In this document: positions 40,301 to 50,319 of the stretch, piece by piece
How the letters are laid out: each line of letters opens with the position of its first letter
Numbering within the stretch: the first letter of the stretch is position 1
Origin: Gracilariopsis chorda
Taxonomy: Eukaryota > Rhodophyta > Florideophyceae > Gracilariales > Gracilariaceae
Direction: 5' to 3'
Length of the DNA: 64,000 nucleotides
Assembly (NCBI GenBank): GCA_003194525.1
Contig: NBIV01000082.1
Coordinates: forward strand, 62,001 to 126,000
Translations under genes and position numbers: made by a program
The notes under the pieces: generated by a model
What the model was told of the DNA's origin: nothing
Database searches by the model: none
Seen by the model: the letters and a program-made list of their open reading frames with translations, nothing else

Positions 40301-40704
40301 AACGATTCAAGTGTTGGACAACCCACAATGATGTCGAATGGCGGACCATCAATAACAAGAAAGTCTAATGGAACGGAGACGCCCCTGAAGGATATAGGGA
40401 TATCGTATAGTATTCCTCTGCACACGGCGCTCTGTCCACTGGCAACAGTTATCTTCTTCGTCGTATGCTTGAGTTCCAGTGCTAGCCTGTCACACAGCTT
40501 GGTTGACATAAGGTTTGGAACAGCTCCAGAGTCGAGCAAAGCTTCAGTCTCAGTCCCATATATCATAACGGGGACCGCCTTAAGACGTCTAGGCTGCTTA
40601 CCGATTGGCCCAACAAAAGGGCGTCGAACATTGCTTTTGCGACCGATGAGCTTACGAATCCCTTTTTTTCGCATCATCTGCGTCTCCTCTGATAAGTTGT
40701 CCAA
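37330..40704 (-). CDS. LTR-E pol: protease, reverse transcriptase, RNase H, integrase, 1124 residues
   Basis: The protease loop is TEALLDSGAVPNLMSTK. The reverse transcriptase includes ARFFVDYRELNRVMK, FDLMNAPSTFQRMMD and the active-site box FVRVYIDDVVIFS. RNase H has PFIVETDASSVSLGAVLSQ and VITDHMALRYAF. The integrase shows an HHCC finger (HDEIGHWDLKTTRKF, then CDECQRLAPL) and catalytic positions in FTIDFAGPL, VVSDNATCFTSK and SNGRAERMVGTLK. The end has a GPY/F-type module (FGPCRVVRAHHPRYTLVSPP) and no chromodomain, unlike LTR-A, B, D and F. Full length, no break seen. Confidence 0.9.
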   Translation of the reverse strand: MDNLSEETQMMRKKGIRKLIGRKSNVRRPFVGPIGKQPRRLKAVPVMIYGTETEALLDSGAVPNLMSTKLCDRLALELKHTTKKITVASGQSAVCRGILYDIPISFRGVSVPLDFLVIDGPPFDIIVGCPTLESLQACLDLGNQHVKMNIDGKRVTLGFDYARVEISDEEGFQTDSDDFTSDSDAAIDSDTASENDEQLVVALTEKNHGETPEMIPQLDINTDEQHKKLLFSKLSHISEDERDDLVSCLKDSNVIAWSLKDLRPADVPVSHSFELTVDKPIYFRARRMSPKHNEFVRKEIDLLLEAGIITPSASAWSFPIVIASKKDGSARFFVDYRELNRVMKADRWPLPRMEEIFDELGGCCVFTKLDLFSGYWQVKMSEDCKEMTTFVCRYGTFMFEVMPFDLMNAPSTFQRMMDHVLRGLPFVRVYIDDVVIFSRSLREHVIHLKAVIGRIAKHGLKLKLSKCFFALSEVSLLGHVINGDGVQVNQGKIAKIQDAPIPATTTELRSFLGLAGYYRRFIRNFAETSAVLHSSNSGNKKLRWTREMLEAFHGLKKKMTEPPVLSFPNFEQPFIVETDASSVSLGAVLSQKKEDGKIHPLQFASRTMTAAEKNYSACEREALAVIFALKKFRLYLLSSVPFKVITDHMALRYAFQKRDIHGRLARWLDFLAEYDFEIVYRAGKENGAADYLSRIVHGDEVEPLEDEGDLACMAVEPDDFSGLEPYYANIARFLCGLPKDETDARLRQANRRNAKKFLVWEVKLFRRMPNALRVVPVIGRRQIIIKSFHDEIGHWDLKTTRKFITERYWWPTMHEDIGSYVKSCDECQRLAPLPRYYSNLRTPISSLFDVFTIDFAGPLPTTESGNRFILVCVEHLIGWPLAVATKWSTSQEVIDFVRKEIIAVFGFPRIVVSDNATCFTSKSLVSFMEDHGIKWKTILAYAPMSNGRAERMVGTLKRAIGKKDLDNRSSWDEHLPSVLYGYQRRHLASGISPFELLYGVKPRMTSDEGGVVARVGDSSDRFRSVELLASRNHRAKRSAQRPLKEVDAVSITKFEVGDLVLVARGKALNTTVKWRAFSSKYFGPCRVVRAHHPRYTLVSPPNRYTRHGIHARRLKKYIARPMEG

Positions 40705-41794
40705 AGGTTAGTCCGGAAGAGGCATTCGCGAGCTCAGTGAGAACGTTATATTTGCTTGCATGGTCTTGAAGACTCTGCTTCTTCGACTTCCTCTGTTTCG
40801 GCTTCTTGACTTTCTGTTCATGAACCTTAGGTCTCCGAACTCTCTCTTCGTATCTTGTTGGATTGAGCAAAAGCGGGATGGGTGCACCACCGTCTGAACG
40901 GCGCTGTTTAGGCAACGCTTCACCGTCAGCACTTCTCTTGGTTGTGGCGACTACATCAGCATTCCCGGCGTTTTCGGTGACAATTGATACGGGGTCGGAT
41001 CCTTTCTGAAGATTAGATGCTGACTCTTTAGATTCCTCATTGGCATCCCATACTTTGCGGGTCTCTTCGGGTCGGATTCTTCGCCAACAAGTGATCTCTG
41101 AGTGTCCAATTTTCCCACAACGCGGGCATCGCGTATCTCGGTGCGGATTGGAGTCACATTGTGAGGCATAATGTCCGGGCTTCTTGCAGTATGAACAAAC
41201 CTTTTCGTAGTCTCGACGCTCCGTCTGTGTCTTCTTAACCATTAATGACAGCTGAGCAAACTGCTCAGAGAGTTTGTCGACCTTAGACTCCAAAGCATGA
41301 GAGATAGTTTCTTCAGAAGACCTGTGGTTTTGGACAATACGCTTAGGTGTGGTACTTAATGAAACGTAGTTCCCCATTGCTTTCCGGGCAGCATCGAAGG
41401 CTTTTACTTGAACCTTCAACTCATCATAATCATCAGCGCCACGGAAAACAACGAACTGGGCTAGATCAGCGTATTCCATTACAGATTTCTTCAAAAGACC
41501 AAACTTAGCCTTAGCGTTGAATCCTGCCTTTAAGAAGAGGTTGTCCATATAGATCAAGGAACCAACCAAGTCTGCATAATCCCATTTAGCAGAAATTGCA
41601 AGGCGTATATCTTCCTCAGGCTCCTCGGCTTTTCCAAAACGATCAATGAAAGCTTGCTTAACGGAGCGGTAGTCCTTTGCTTCTTCCGAAAGTGAACCAT
41701 TAACAGCATAAGAATCATAGTAGAACTCAAAGGCTTTGTTCTCAAGGAAACCAAGCAACTCAATTGCCATGTCCTCGTCAGTCCTTCCTCTCAT
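40652..41794 (-). CDS. LTR-E gag, 380 residues
   Basis: Gag-type helical core (MAIELLGFLENKAFEFYYDS, then YRSVKQAFIDRFGKAEE) followed by two classic CCHC zinc knuckles, CSYCKKPGHYASQC and CPRCGKIGHSEITC, both with C-x2-C-x4-H-x4-C spacing. A lysine-rich tail (HEQKVKKPKQRKSKK) ends the protein. It packages the element RNA. The gag ORF overlaps the start of pol by about 50 bp in another frame, which suggests expression by frameshifting, as is common for gypsy elements. Confidence 0.85.
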   Translation of the reverse strand: MRGRTDEDMAIELLGFLENKAFEFYYDSYAVNGSLSEEAKDYRSVKQAFIDRFGKAEEPEEDIRLAISAKWDYADLVGSLIYMDNLFLKAGFNAKAKFGLLKKSVMEYADLAQFVVFRGADDYDELKVQVKAFDAARKAMGNYVSLSTTPKRIVQNHRSSEETISHALESKVDKLSEQFAQLSLMVKKTQTERRDYEKVCSYCKKPGHYASQCDSNPHRDTRCPRCGKIGHSEITCWRRIRPEETRKVWDANEESKESASNLQKGSDPVSIVTENAGNADVVATTKRSADGEALPKQRRSDGGAPIPLLLNPTRYEERVRRPKVHEQKVKKPKQRKSKKQSLQDHASKYNVLTELANASSGLTFGQLIRGDADDAKKRDS

Positions 41795-41902
41795 CGCAAC
41801 ATTCTCAAAGTAAAAGAAAAACTTTACGACGTCAATAGAAGAACCGTCATAAGAAGTAAATGCAGCGTTAGAGTCATAAGAGCTCCCTCCTCAAGAGTAC
41901 CA

Positions 41903-42932
41903 TGTGGGCGCCATCACGGGACGGTGACGCAGGGTGCCAAAAATTTGTAATAATAAAAGCCAAAAGGGTGCTCTTCGTAGCTAAAAGCCCCAAAAAAAGT
42001 TGAAAACAGTGGGATCAGAAGAACTAAACCCACTCGATGAAATAAAACAACAGTAGGGAGAGCAAGAGGCTCAATCTCCAAATAAAACTTCTTAACTTCT
42101 TTGTTGAAACGGCGCGCAACCCAAGAATTATGTCAAGGATCACTAAGGGTCAGACCCTCGGCTTCCGGTCAGACACTCCGGATGTGAAGTGGATTCTGCA
42201 GCCTACCTACCTCTGCACTAACCAGAAGCAGGCGCATACAATCCTTACAGGGCTTCCCGAGGAGAGCTACTAACAGCGGGATATGCTTACACTCTATACC
42301 CAAGCTGGCCCTTGGCAGGAAAGGTTGCACGGCACGTCGCCTGCGGATAGCTTCCCGTCAAGTACTTCCGTCCGGAAATCACCAGGTCTTTCGACCGACA
42401 CCGTTATCCGAGCAAAGCTCCGGTGGGGCTCACATACGACAGAAACACTTTTGGTACACACTACCCGTCTCCCGTCCACGCCTAAGGCGCTTCAACCGGT
42501 CTTAGCGACGGTACTTCCCCACCCTATTGGACAACTAGCGGCACATGCCTCACTGGTTGTTGATGATAGTTGAAGTGGTTGAAGGTTGATAGGGGGTGGG
42601 GCTTAGATGTTGGTCGATTGTTGAGGTGAGTTCAGACCGAAGTTCGAAGCTCAGAACCTCTTTTTATAGTGTTTAGAGGCACTACAAACGAGCCAAATAC
42701 GCATTTCTACTTGCTAGTTACTCATGTGTGCGTCTAGGTTACTCCATTGGCTTCTAGAGACCTCTGGAGCTGCATACTAACCAATAATAAAGCGACAATT
42801 TGCGCCAGCATCACTAAAATACTGTAGTCTTTGCTGGACCAACAAAGCGTGCAATGTGCTAGACACTACTGGAACAGTCTACACGTGTGTTCCAGCAATG
42901 TCTGGCACATTCCGCAACATTAGCGACCGACA
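41903..42932 (-). repeat. LTR-E 5' LTR (in the element's orientation)
   Basis: 1030 bp partner of 36256-37285. Directly inside it, the minus strand reads TGGTACTCTTGAGG, starting TGG as primer binding sites for tRNA 3' ends do; the tRNA was not identified. Confidence 0.93.
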
Positions 42933-42937
42933 GATAC

Positions 42938-43859
42938 CTAGGTCAAGCCGAAGGGTACATGTACGGGTGTGGAATGCGTGACAAGTCGGAGCGTCACGTT
43001 CCAAAATGAAGCCCTCAAAGCGCAGTGGCAACGACGTCATCTGCGCGTCATCCATCGTTTGTTGTTGTTGTTTATTAGGGGCTGTCAAAGCCTAATTGCT
43101 GCATTGTGGGTAGAGTATCGTCTATAGATACTTCTTTTTCCGCAGGAAACCAAGGAAATTGTTTGGCCATTGCCCAATTATATCATTGATCGAATTTCGC
43201 CTTCTCTCACGCGGACTAAGAAGATGATCTCTTGTAGTGTCTATCCGCTTGGATGTATTTTTGCCAAATGATTATTTTTTGAAGGTTTTGAACCTTTCAT
43301 ACACGCGTCAGAAACGGTGTTCTTGAATCAAAAGTAGGTTTTTGATATCAAAGAAGGCTTTTTTTCTGAAGCTCTGTAGTAAAATCGACATATTTTTCAA
43401 GCACATCTCTATTAAACCATCTGGTTTCCTTCTGTTTCTGCTTATCACCGAGCATAAACATTGGCTTAGAATTTTTGGTATACAAAAACAGGTTGCATAA
43501 CTTCTACGGACTACAAAAGGCAAAAAAAACACGATCAAAATCACTAAAATTAAAGGTTAAGTTGATTGTTTTGACCTTATATGAGTTCAGCGGTCCGATA
43601 GACACTAGTTTGGTTGATCAACTGGCATCGCAACACGTAATTTTATACGGTCTTCTTCGTTCTTCTCAAACATTCACACCTTACTGAGCGTTTTGAAAGA
43701 GAAAAAGCAACAACATGAAAAGTAGCAACATGACCTGCATAAAACTAAGCCAATAGCACCTATGCTTTCTTGGCATCAATATCTGTCTTCAAAACGTTAG
43801 GTTTCTCTATGAGCAAGCTTGAATGCTGATGTTTCCTCAGTAACTGTGATCTTACCGTC
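42938..43859. other. AT-rich sequence without recognisable genes
   Basis: Only short open frames with low-complexity translations. Because it lies directly downstream (minus strand) of the LINE RNase H relic, its right part may be the 3' end or tail of that LINE, but no tail or target duplication could be fixed. Confidence 0.35.
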
Positions 43860-44607
43860 AAGTATATCAATCGAAACACCGTTTTGTGAGCTCAAAGTTA
43901 GTCCTAGACCTGTTCTCTCCAGCTAATCAGCGCGTTCATTTCTCTAAATTCTATTATGTGCCGGAACCGACGCGAATTGCACTGCATACTCTCTTGAAAC
44001 GTTACTTAGTAGCAAAGAAAGACGCTGTAACGTCGTTAACTGCTTTCGAACTGAGTTTTTAAGCGCTTTGATCATGATTTGCGAGTCCGTGAAGAGTCGT
44101 ATTGTGCTTCAGACTTTGTCACGTGCTGTACTCAAAGCATCCTTTATTGCTTTTACCTCTGCAATGTCTGAGCAGACTCCTACTTCTGCTGCTATAACGC
44201 TTTTCACGCCTGTTTTGTGATCCATGCTACCAAATTTTAAATGAACTTGCCCCTACATTCTCAATGTTGAGGAATCAAGCTGGCAGAACATGTCCATCAG
44301 CATCTTTCACAGTTCCGTTCTCTTCATTGGCTTTATAAGCCATGATAAATCCGTCATCTTATTTATTGCAAAACTTCGGAGCAGCTCCATGGTTTTGTCG
44401 AAAGCGTTCACTGCATTTGTGACCTCCAGAAGCGTTACCACCGTATCTCAGTGAACCTGTAAACCATCCGTCGTCTCATATTATGGCCCCTCGCATTGCT
44501 GAAGCTTGTTTCAACGACTTTGGGATAGCCCAAACCAAGCTGTCACACCATATATCGCACATCGAATCTGGAAGATTTCGCATGATCTCTTCTACAGCTT
44601 TCTTTTG
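43860..44607 (-). pseudogene. LINE RNase H domain (broken)
   Basis: On the minus strand: DDGWFTGSLRYGG (near 44460) in the place of the first catalytic Asp, SDIAEVKAIKDALSTA (near 44130-44175) with the conserved Glu, TIRLFTDSQIMIKALK with the second Asp, and FASVPAHNRI followed by RNERAD (43928-43945) with the His and last Asp. This is the complete RNase H signature set. A stop follows GAII just before the first motif, and further stops occur after SARDKV and after HNRI, so the domain is dead. The domain would remove RNA during target-primed reverse transcription. Confidence 0.72.
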
Positions 44608-44929
44608 CTTTTGGACAGGGATGCGTTGCAATTAATTGCAGTCAAGAGATTGCAATCAGAGACTTCAATCTTTTTGCGCCATTGCAATCTGATGGCAGTG
44701 CAAACGGCAATCTCTCCATCAGATTGCATTCCAATACTGCAGAAAGTAGACGTTACCACTCCACCCTCACTGTTTCAAAAACTTCCAAGCCGTTCAAGCC
44801 ATGTTTTTTGAACGACTACACAAAAGTACATTTAGCGCAAGGCTCATGTGTCCAAGCGACTTAAGTCAATGAAACTGATACCAGTATCACATCTTTTTGC
44901 TCTTCATCTTTCTTACCAACTAAATCACG

Positions 44930-44956
44930 ATGAGCACCCTACCTTCACCTCCAACC
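44930..44956 (+). pseudogene. hAT transposase, first nine codons
   Basis: The ATG at 44930 opens MSTLPSPPT and is cut by LTR-F. After LTR-F and one copy of the CAACC duplication, the sequence from 50320 continues in the same phase with PKQVVYALAKYVC. This identifies the start of the transposase despite the 5.4-kb gap. Confidence 0.55.
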
Positions 44957-45200
44957 TGCAACAACACAACATTAGCATAGTAGTTCACCCCATACCACAA
45001 CCACATCCTTCGTGTCTCGCCGCTTCTCTAGGAAGCTCCATGCTGGATCAAGCCAGGTACGCAGCCCTAGCTTGATCTAACAACTTCTATAAATAAAATC
45101 CCGCCCCAGGCTGATAGCTTAGAGGGGGCGGTTAGACCTTGTCTCCGACTCTTTAGTCGTATTTCGTGCGAAGCATCTACCCTACGACTGCTTTGTTACA
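44957..45200 (+). repeat. LTR-F 5' LTR
   Basis: 244 bp, TGCAACAACACAACATTAGC to GCTTTGTTACA. A TATAAATAAA-like box lies near 45090. Directly inside it the sequence TCTGGTAGCATCTTTGG includes a TGG start typical of a primer binding site. Confidence 0.93.
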
Positions 45201-45291
45201 TCTGGTAGCATCTTTGGTCTTTCTCTGACCGCTGATTAACGCATACTTCCACTCTCTATCCCCCGCACCCCGCTCCACCCCCGTTCTCGAC

Positions 45292-46566
45292 ATGTCGTCC
45301 AACCCACCGAACATACCGAACCCGCCGGTGTACGCCAGTGAACGAGAGTCCTCCGCAACTCCTGACGCGCTTGAGAGCCTCCAACTCCAGGCCAACAGGC
45401 TCCAGGACATGATTTATGGTGTGCAGACCACTCAAAATGCGCTCCATTCCCTTCTGAACTCGTTCATGAAGGACCACATGGCTACTTCAGACGACATCAA
45501 ACGTGCGTTCGGCACCTATGCACAGGACCTCGAAAAGCTCAAAGACGACTTTTCTACGCTGATGGCACTTCTCCGGAACTCACAGGCCGCCCCACAACCC
45601 GTGGACATACATCCTGCCACACGAAGCCCACACACGCCACCCCTCACCCGTGACTTCCCCGAACATGCGAACATATCCCCTCCGTCGGCCCCGGCTCTGA
45701 GTGTGCGTTCAATGCCGCCACTGCCACCCAACTCTACCCTACCCCCAACGGGCAACAAGGGACGACCGTCGTTGGCATCACTCGTTAAAACCGCCACACC
45801 GGAAGCATTCAGTGGTAAAGCAGATGAACGCTCTTCGATCCGTATTCGCAGATTTATCGCATCTATACGCCGTACGATGCGTGCGGCAGGTGTGGAGCAC
45901 CACCACGAGATGGTGGATGTCGCCAAGTGCTTTCTGAAAGGAGCGGCGAGTACCTGGATTAACCGAGAAGAGGCACAAGGCACTGAATTTTCCAACCTCG
46001 ACGCATTGGAAAAGGCCTTAATCGAGGAGTATGTCCCCGATAACGAAGACGCCCAAGCACGTTCGAAGCTCATGCGTCTTCAATTCAAGTCCAACTTGGA
46101 GCGCCACATCTCCCAGTTTCGTGACCTCATTGAACTCTGCGGACCCCATCCTGGCGACGCCTTCAACTATTTCTTCATGAGCCTACCTGACGAGTACAAG
46201 GCAGAGCTCGCTCAGCGTTTTCCCAAGGGCTCTACGGACCTGAAGGCCGTCTACAATTTCGTGCGTAACCTCGAAGTCGCACAGTCCTGGCGGGCACCAT
46301 CCGCCCAACCCCCACGCCGTCGATCATCCAATGGGTTCCCCCGCACATCATCCAGACACACCGGCGCCACCAACTCTCGCACAACTACCCCCCAACATGA
46401 CCCAGCAGCCACTTCGTGGGGCCCGTGCGACAAGTCTAACGCACTGGAACGCCAACGCTACCGGTCGAGCGATCGCTGCATGGCATGCGGAGGCGAAGGT
46501 TGGAGCAAACCAACCCATGTCTGCGACCTCACCGCCAAGGACAGCGCCGGAAAGCCAAAAAACTAA
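45292..46566 (+). CDS. LTR-F gag, 424 residues
   Basis: An N-terminal coiled-coil-like region (ALESLQLQANRLQDMIYGVQ) is followed by a Pro-rich stretch and the gypsy gag core (ATPEAFSGKADERSSIRI, FLKGAASTWINREEA, EEYVPDNEDAQARSKLMRLQ). The C-terminal part is basic, with one Cys/His cluster, CMACGGEGWSKPTHVC, that resembles a zinc knuckle with unusual spacing. The ORF overlaps the pol frame by about 80 bp, consistent with frameshift expression. Same layout as LTR-B gag. Confidence 0.85.
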   Translation: MSSNPPNIPNPPVYASERESSATPDALESLQLQANRLQDMIYGVQTTQNALHSLLNSFMKDHMATSDDIKRAFGTYAQDLEKLKDDFSTLMALLRNSQAAPQPVDIHPATRSPHTPPLTRDFPEHANISPPSAPALSVRSMPPLPPNSTLPPTGNKGRPSLASLVKTATPEAFSGKADERSSIRIRRFIASIRRTMRAAGVEHHHEMVDVAKCFLKGAASTWINREEAQGTEFSNLDALEKALIEEYVPDNEDAQARSKLMRLQFKSNLERHISQFRDLIELCGPHPGDAFNYFFMSLPDEYKAELAQRFPKGSTDLKAVYNFVRNLEVAQSWRAPSAQPPRRRSSNGFPRTSSRHTGATNSRTTTPQHDPAATSWGPCDKSNALERQRYRSSDRCMACGGEGWSKPTHVCDLTAKDSAGKPKN

Positions 46567-49500
46567 CGCCGCCGCCTTGGAAGGCGGCGAGCCCCCCGGG
46601 TACCGATCCCCATTTTCTATTGCGCCTCACAGGACTCGAATCAGATGATACGGAGTTCCATTATGATGCATTTCTCAATAATTTTAACGTGGTGGCAAAT
46701 ATAGATCCGGGCGCGTCACACGCATTTGTGTCGCCCGTGACTGCCGCCGCGTGTGGCCTCTCGGTTACACCAGTGACCGACGCATATGTTGAGCTGGGAA
46801 ATGGACAACGCATCCCCGTTCAAGGTTCCGTGCAGGCCCCTCTGCGGCTGGGCACTTCGGACCACCTTTTGTCGGCTTTCGTAATTGACATGCCAGACGA
46901 TATGGACGCCCGGCCTTACATCATCGTTGGCCGCCAGTGGCTGCGCGCATGCGCACCACAGATCTGCTGGAGTACTGGGGACTTACTGCTAAGGGGCCCT
47001 GAAGGGACACAACGGCGGATTCACACCCGACAGCGACCTCGATCCAGGCGTCCACCGGGACTTACCTTCAAACTGATCTCTTGGAAGCGTGCCGCTCGCT
47101 GTCTCACGCACAAACGCAAAGGCTGTGAGCTTTTCGCCATCAAGCTCCGCCCGGAGGTACTGACAGGATCCACACATCCTAACATCCTTCCACTAGTGGA
47201 GGAATTCGCCGATATCTTCCGATCCGAACTTCCACATGAACTACCCCCAACACGCGCGATGGACTTCGCTATTCCCCTCAAGTCCAATATTCCCCCACCA
47301 GTGCGACCGGTCATCCGTCTTTCGGCAGAGGAGCTTCAAGAGCTAAAGCGTACCCTCCACGAACTGCTAGACAGAGGCTATCTTCGCCCCTCGACTTCAC
47401 CATACGGCGCCCCAGTTTTCTTCGTCAAGAAAAAGAACGGCGAGCTTCGTCTGGTCTGTGACTACAGGGCTCTCAACCGCATTACCATTTCAGATGCCAC
47501 CCCGCTGCCTCTCATCGAAGAGGCTTTCGATCAACTCGCAGGTGCAACCGTTTTTTCGCAGATTGACCTCGTCGGCGCATACCATCAGATGCGCATCCGC
47601 GACGAGGATTGCCACAAAACCGCAATAAGAACACGTTATGGTTCATTCGAATGGACCGTTCTTTGTTTTGGCTTAACAAACGCCCCGGCTGCCTTCTCCC
47701 GACTCTTCGCATCCCTGCTTCGCGATCTCAACGGGCGATCCCTCATTCTTTACTTGGACGACATCTTGGTATACAGCCGCAACATGGAGGAGCACCAAGC
47801 TCATTTGCGGGAGCTATTCACCATCATGCGTAGGGAAAAACTGTACATTCACCCTACAAAGTCCCATTTCGGAGTAGCCGAAGTCGACTTTTTGGGCCAC
47901 AGGGTCTCCTCTGCGGGTATTCAAACCCAAAGCCGCCTAGTTGATGCGGTAAGGAACTGGCCCACTCCCACCTCAACCAAAGAAGTCCAACAATTCGTCG
48001 GACTAGCCAACTACTATCGCCGCTTCGTAAAGGCCTACGTGGACATCATGCGCCCAATCACGGACTTATTACGCCGCGAGGCGTTCAACTGGACAGCGGC
48101 ACAAGCCGAAGCATTCCGTGCTATCAAACAAGCCCTCACTGCCGCTCCGGTCCTCGCACTACCTGCCGCCGACAAGACGTTCGTTGTGTCCACAGATGCA
48201 TCACAACACGCCGTCGGCGCCACTCTGGAACAAGATGAACACCCAGTTGCGTACCTATCCCATCGCCTATCTCCAGCAGAGTCACACTGGGACACCGGGG
48301 ACCAGGAGCTACTCGGGTTCATTATTGCCTTGCGTAATTGGAGCCACTACCTCAGGGGAAGACGTTTCATCTTCCGCACGGACCACCGCCCATTGCAGTA
48401 TCTCCAGTCCAAGGCCAATCTCTCCGGCAGGCAATGCCGGTGGCTAGATTTACTTCAAGAACACTCCTTTGAAGTACAACACGTCTCTGGCCCTTCGAAC
48501 ACGGTCCCAGATGCCTTGAGCCGCCACCCAGACCACCTTGCGGGAACCCTTGCCCGATTGATGATCAGTGTACAACCCTTCCTCCAGCGCATTCGAGGTG
48601 CATATGAGCAGGATCCGTGGGCCAAAGAGATGATCACCGCCCTACGACGCCCACAAGATGCCTCCCCCCCCAGGATACAACGCCAACGCGCTCTGTTTTC
48701 CTTCGACAACTCCTTGCTTCGTTGGATTGGATTTCAATCCTCCCGGCTATATATCCCCAAGCTCCGCCGTCTGCGACGAGATGTCGCGTTTCATTTTCAC
48801 GGCTTGGGCCACCTCGGCACCGACAAGACGTTTTCCGCCGCACACCGCTACGTCTACTGGCCCAACATGTACCGAGACATTGTAGGGTTCCTGGCTGCTT
48901 GTCATCAATGCCAGACAAACAAACACTCCAATCGCATCCCAGCAGCCCCCCTTCAACCGCTCCCGATCCCCAACGAGTGCTGGGAGGTTATAGCGGTCGA
49001 TTTTCTATCAGAACTACCTCGCTCCGTCAACGGGAAGGACATGATCATCGTCATCGTGGACAAGCTCTCCAAACGAGGCATCTTCGTTCCGGCATCTAAG
49101 ACGGCCACCGCGGTGGATGTTGCTCAGGTCTTCACTGATTTGGTCTTTGCGAGACAGGGGGTTCCACAGACTATCATCTCTGACCGCGATGGTAATTTCA
49201 CCTCCGCCTTCTGGCAAGAACTACAGCGCATCTACAACGTCAAACTCAACATCGCCACGACCGGACACCCTCAGACCGACGGCCAGACAGAGAACCTCAT
49301 CCGCACCGTCTCATCTATGCTCCGCTCCACAATCCAATCGTCTCCGCATAACTGGGATACACTTCTCAGCGTGTTTGAGTACGAATACAACGCCGCCAAA
49401 CATCACTCCACGCAGTTCTCGCCCTTCTAGATTGATCTTGGACGCGTACCACCCTCACACGCAGCACGCGAGATATCTTACAACTCTCTTTCCCAGAAAG

Positions 49501-50090
49501 CTACCGACTACGCCACACAGCGTGAAGCGTTCCGCCTCGCAACACGCGACAACCTCCTTTGCGCTCAGGAACGCCAGAGGTTCTACGCGGACCTCCGAAG
49601 ATCCCCCATGTCTTTTTCGCCCGGAGACTTAGTTCTTTTACAGGTTGCTGGCCTCTCTATAGAAAGGCGCACGGATCTGCCGCAGAAATGGAGGCCTAAA
49701 TTTGTCGGCCCTCTCCGGATCCTCGAGAAGATCGGCCCCGTAGCGTACCGTCTGGAACTTCCTCCCGATATGAAGAAGGCGCATAACGTATTCAATGTCG
49801 ACAGAATACGCCGCTATACCCCGGATGATACTACAGCCTACGTCAATGTGGTCGTGGATGCGAAAGGAGGCATCGAACAGGAAGTCAAAGCTATTCTCCG
49901 CCATCGCGGTCCCAAGACTCGTCGCCAATTTTTAGTACAGTTTGTGGGAGAAACACCAAATGCCGCACTTTGGCATACTCGGACAGATCTAAAACACTGC
50001 CAGGATCTGGTCTACGAATACGAGAAGTCTCTGACGACGTCCCGGAGGACGTCTTCTAGGAAGCGGGTGAGTGCAACAACACAGCATTAG
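46485..50090 (+). pseudogene. LTR-F pol: protease, reverse transcriptase, RNase H, integrase, chromodomain-like tail
   Basis: The protease-like start (NIDPGASHAFVSPVTAAACG) leads to a clear gypsy reverse transcriptase (LVCDYRALNRITI, GLTNAPAAFSRLFASL, LYLDDILVYS). RNase H (FVVSTDASQHAVGATLEQ, FRTDHRPLQYLQ) and the integrase follow, with the HHCC finger (HFHGLGHLGTDKTF, CHQCQTNKHSN) and VIAVDFLSELP, IISDRDGNFTS, GHPQTDGQTENLIRT. The end has a GPY/F-like module (RPKFVGPLRILEKIGPVAYR) and a chromodomain-like tail (RRQFLVQFVGETPNAALW). It is almost whole, with about one break. Confidence 0.88.
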
Positions 50091-50314
50091 CATAGTAGTT
50101 CACCCCATACCACAACCACATCCTTCGTGTCTCGCAGCTTCTCTAGGAAGCTCCATGCTGGATCAAGCCAGGTACGCAGCCCTAGCTTGATCTAACAACT
50201 TCTATAAATAAATCCCGCCCCAGGCTGATAGCTTAGAGGGGGCGGTTAGACCTTGTCTCCCACTCTTTAGTCGTATTTCGTGCGAAGCATCTACCCTACG
50301 ACTGCTTTGTTACA
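50072..50314 (+). repeat. LTR-F 3' LTR
   Basis: 243 bp partner of 44957-45200, preceded by the purine-rich AGGAAGCGGGTGAG (50058-50071) and followed by CAACC. Confidence 0.93.
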
Positions 50315-50319
50315 CAACC

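Larger units (their letters stand above)
36256..42932 (-). mobile_element. LTR-E: Ty3/gypsy element that looks whole
   Basis: 6.7 kb, flanked by the 5-bp duplication GATAC (36251-36255 and 42933-42937). The LTRs are 1030 bp each and differ at about ten positions by eye, so this is one of the youngest insertions in the window. Gag and pol are separate, long minus-strand ORFs with no break visible. Confidence 0.93.
44957..50314 (+). mobile_element. LTR-F: Ty3/gypsy element inside the hAT transposase
   Basis: 5.4 kb, with the 5-bp duplication CAACC at 44952-44956 and 50315-50319 and LTRs of 244 and 243 bp that differ at about four positions by eye. Gag and pol are on the plus strand and resemble LTR-B. 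It is nearly whole, with about one break in pol. Confidence 0.93.

Noticed and set aside
45516-46073. 185-codon minus-strand frame opposite LTR-F gag
   Set aside because: It lies wholly within gag, has no motif, and is unlike the LTR-A antisense ORF, which lies outside gag-pol.
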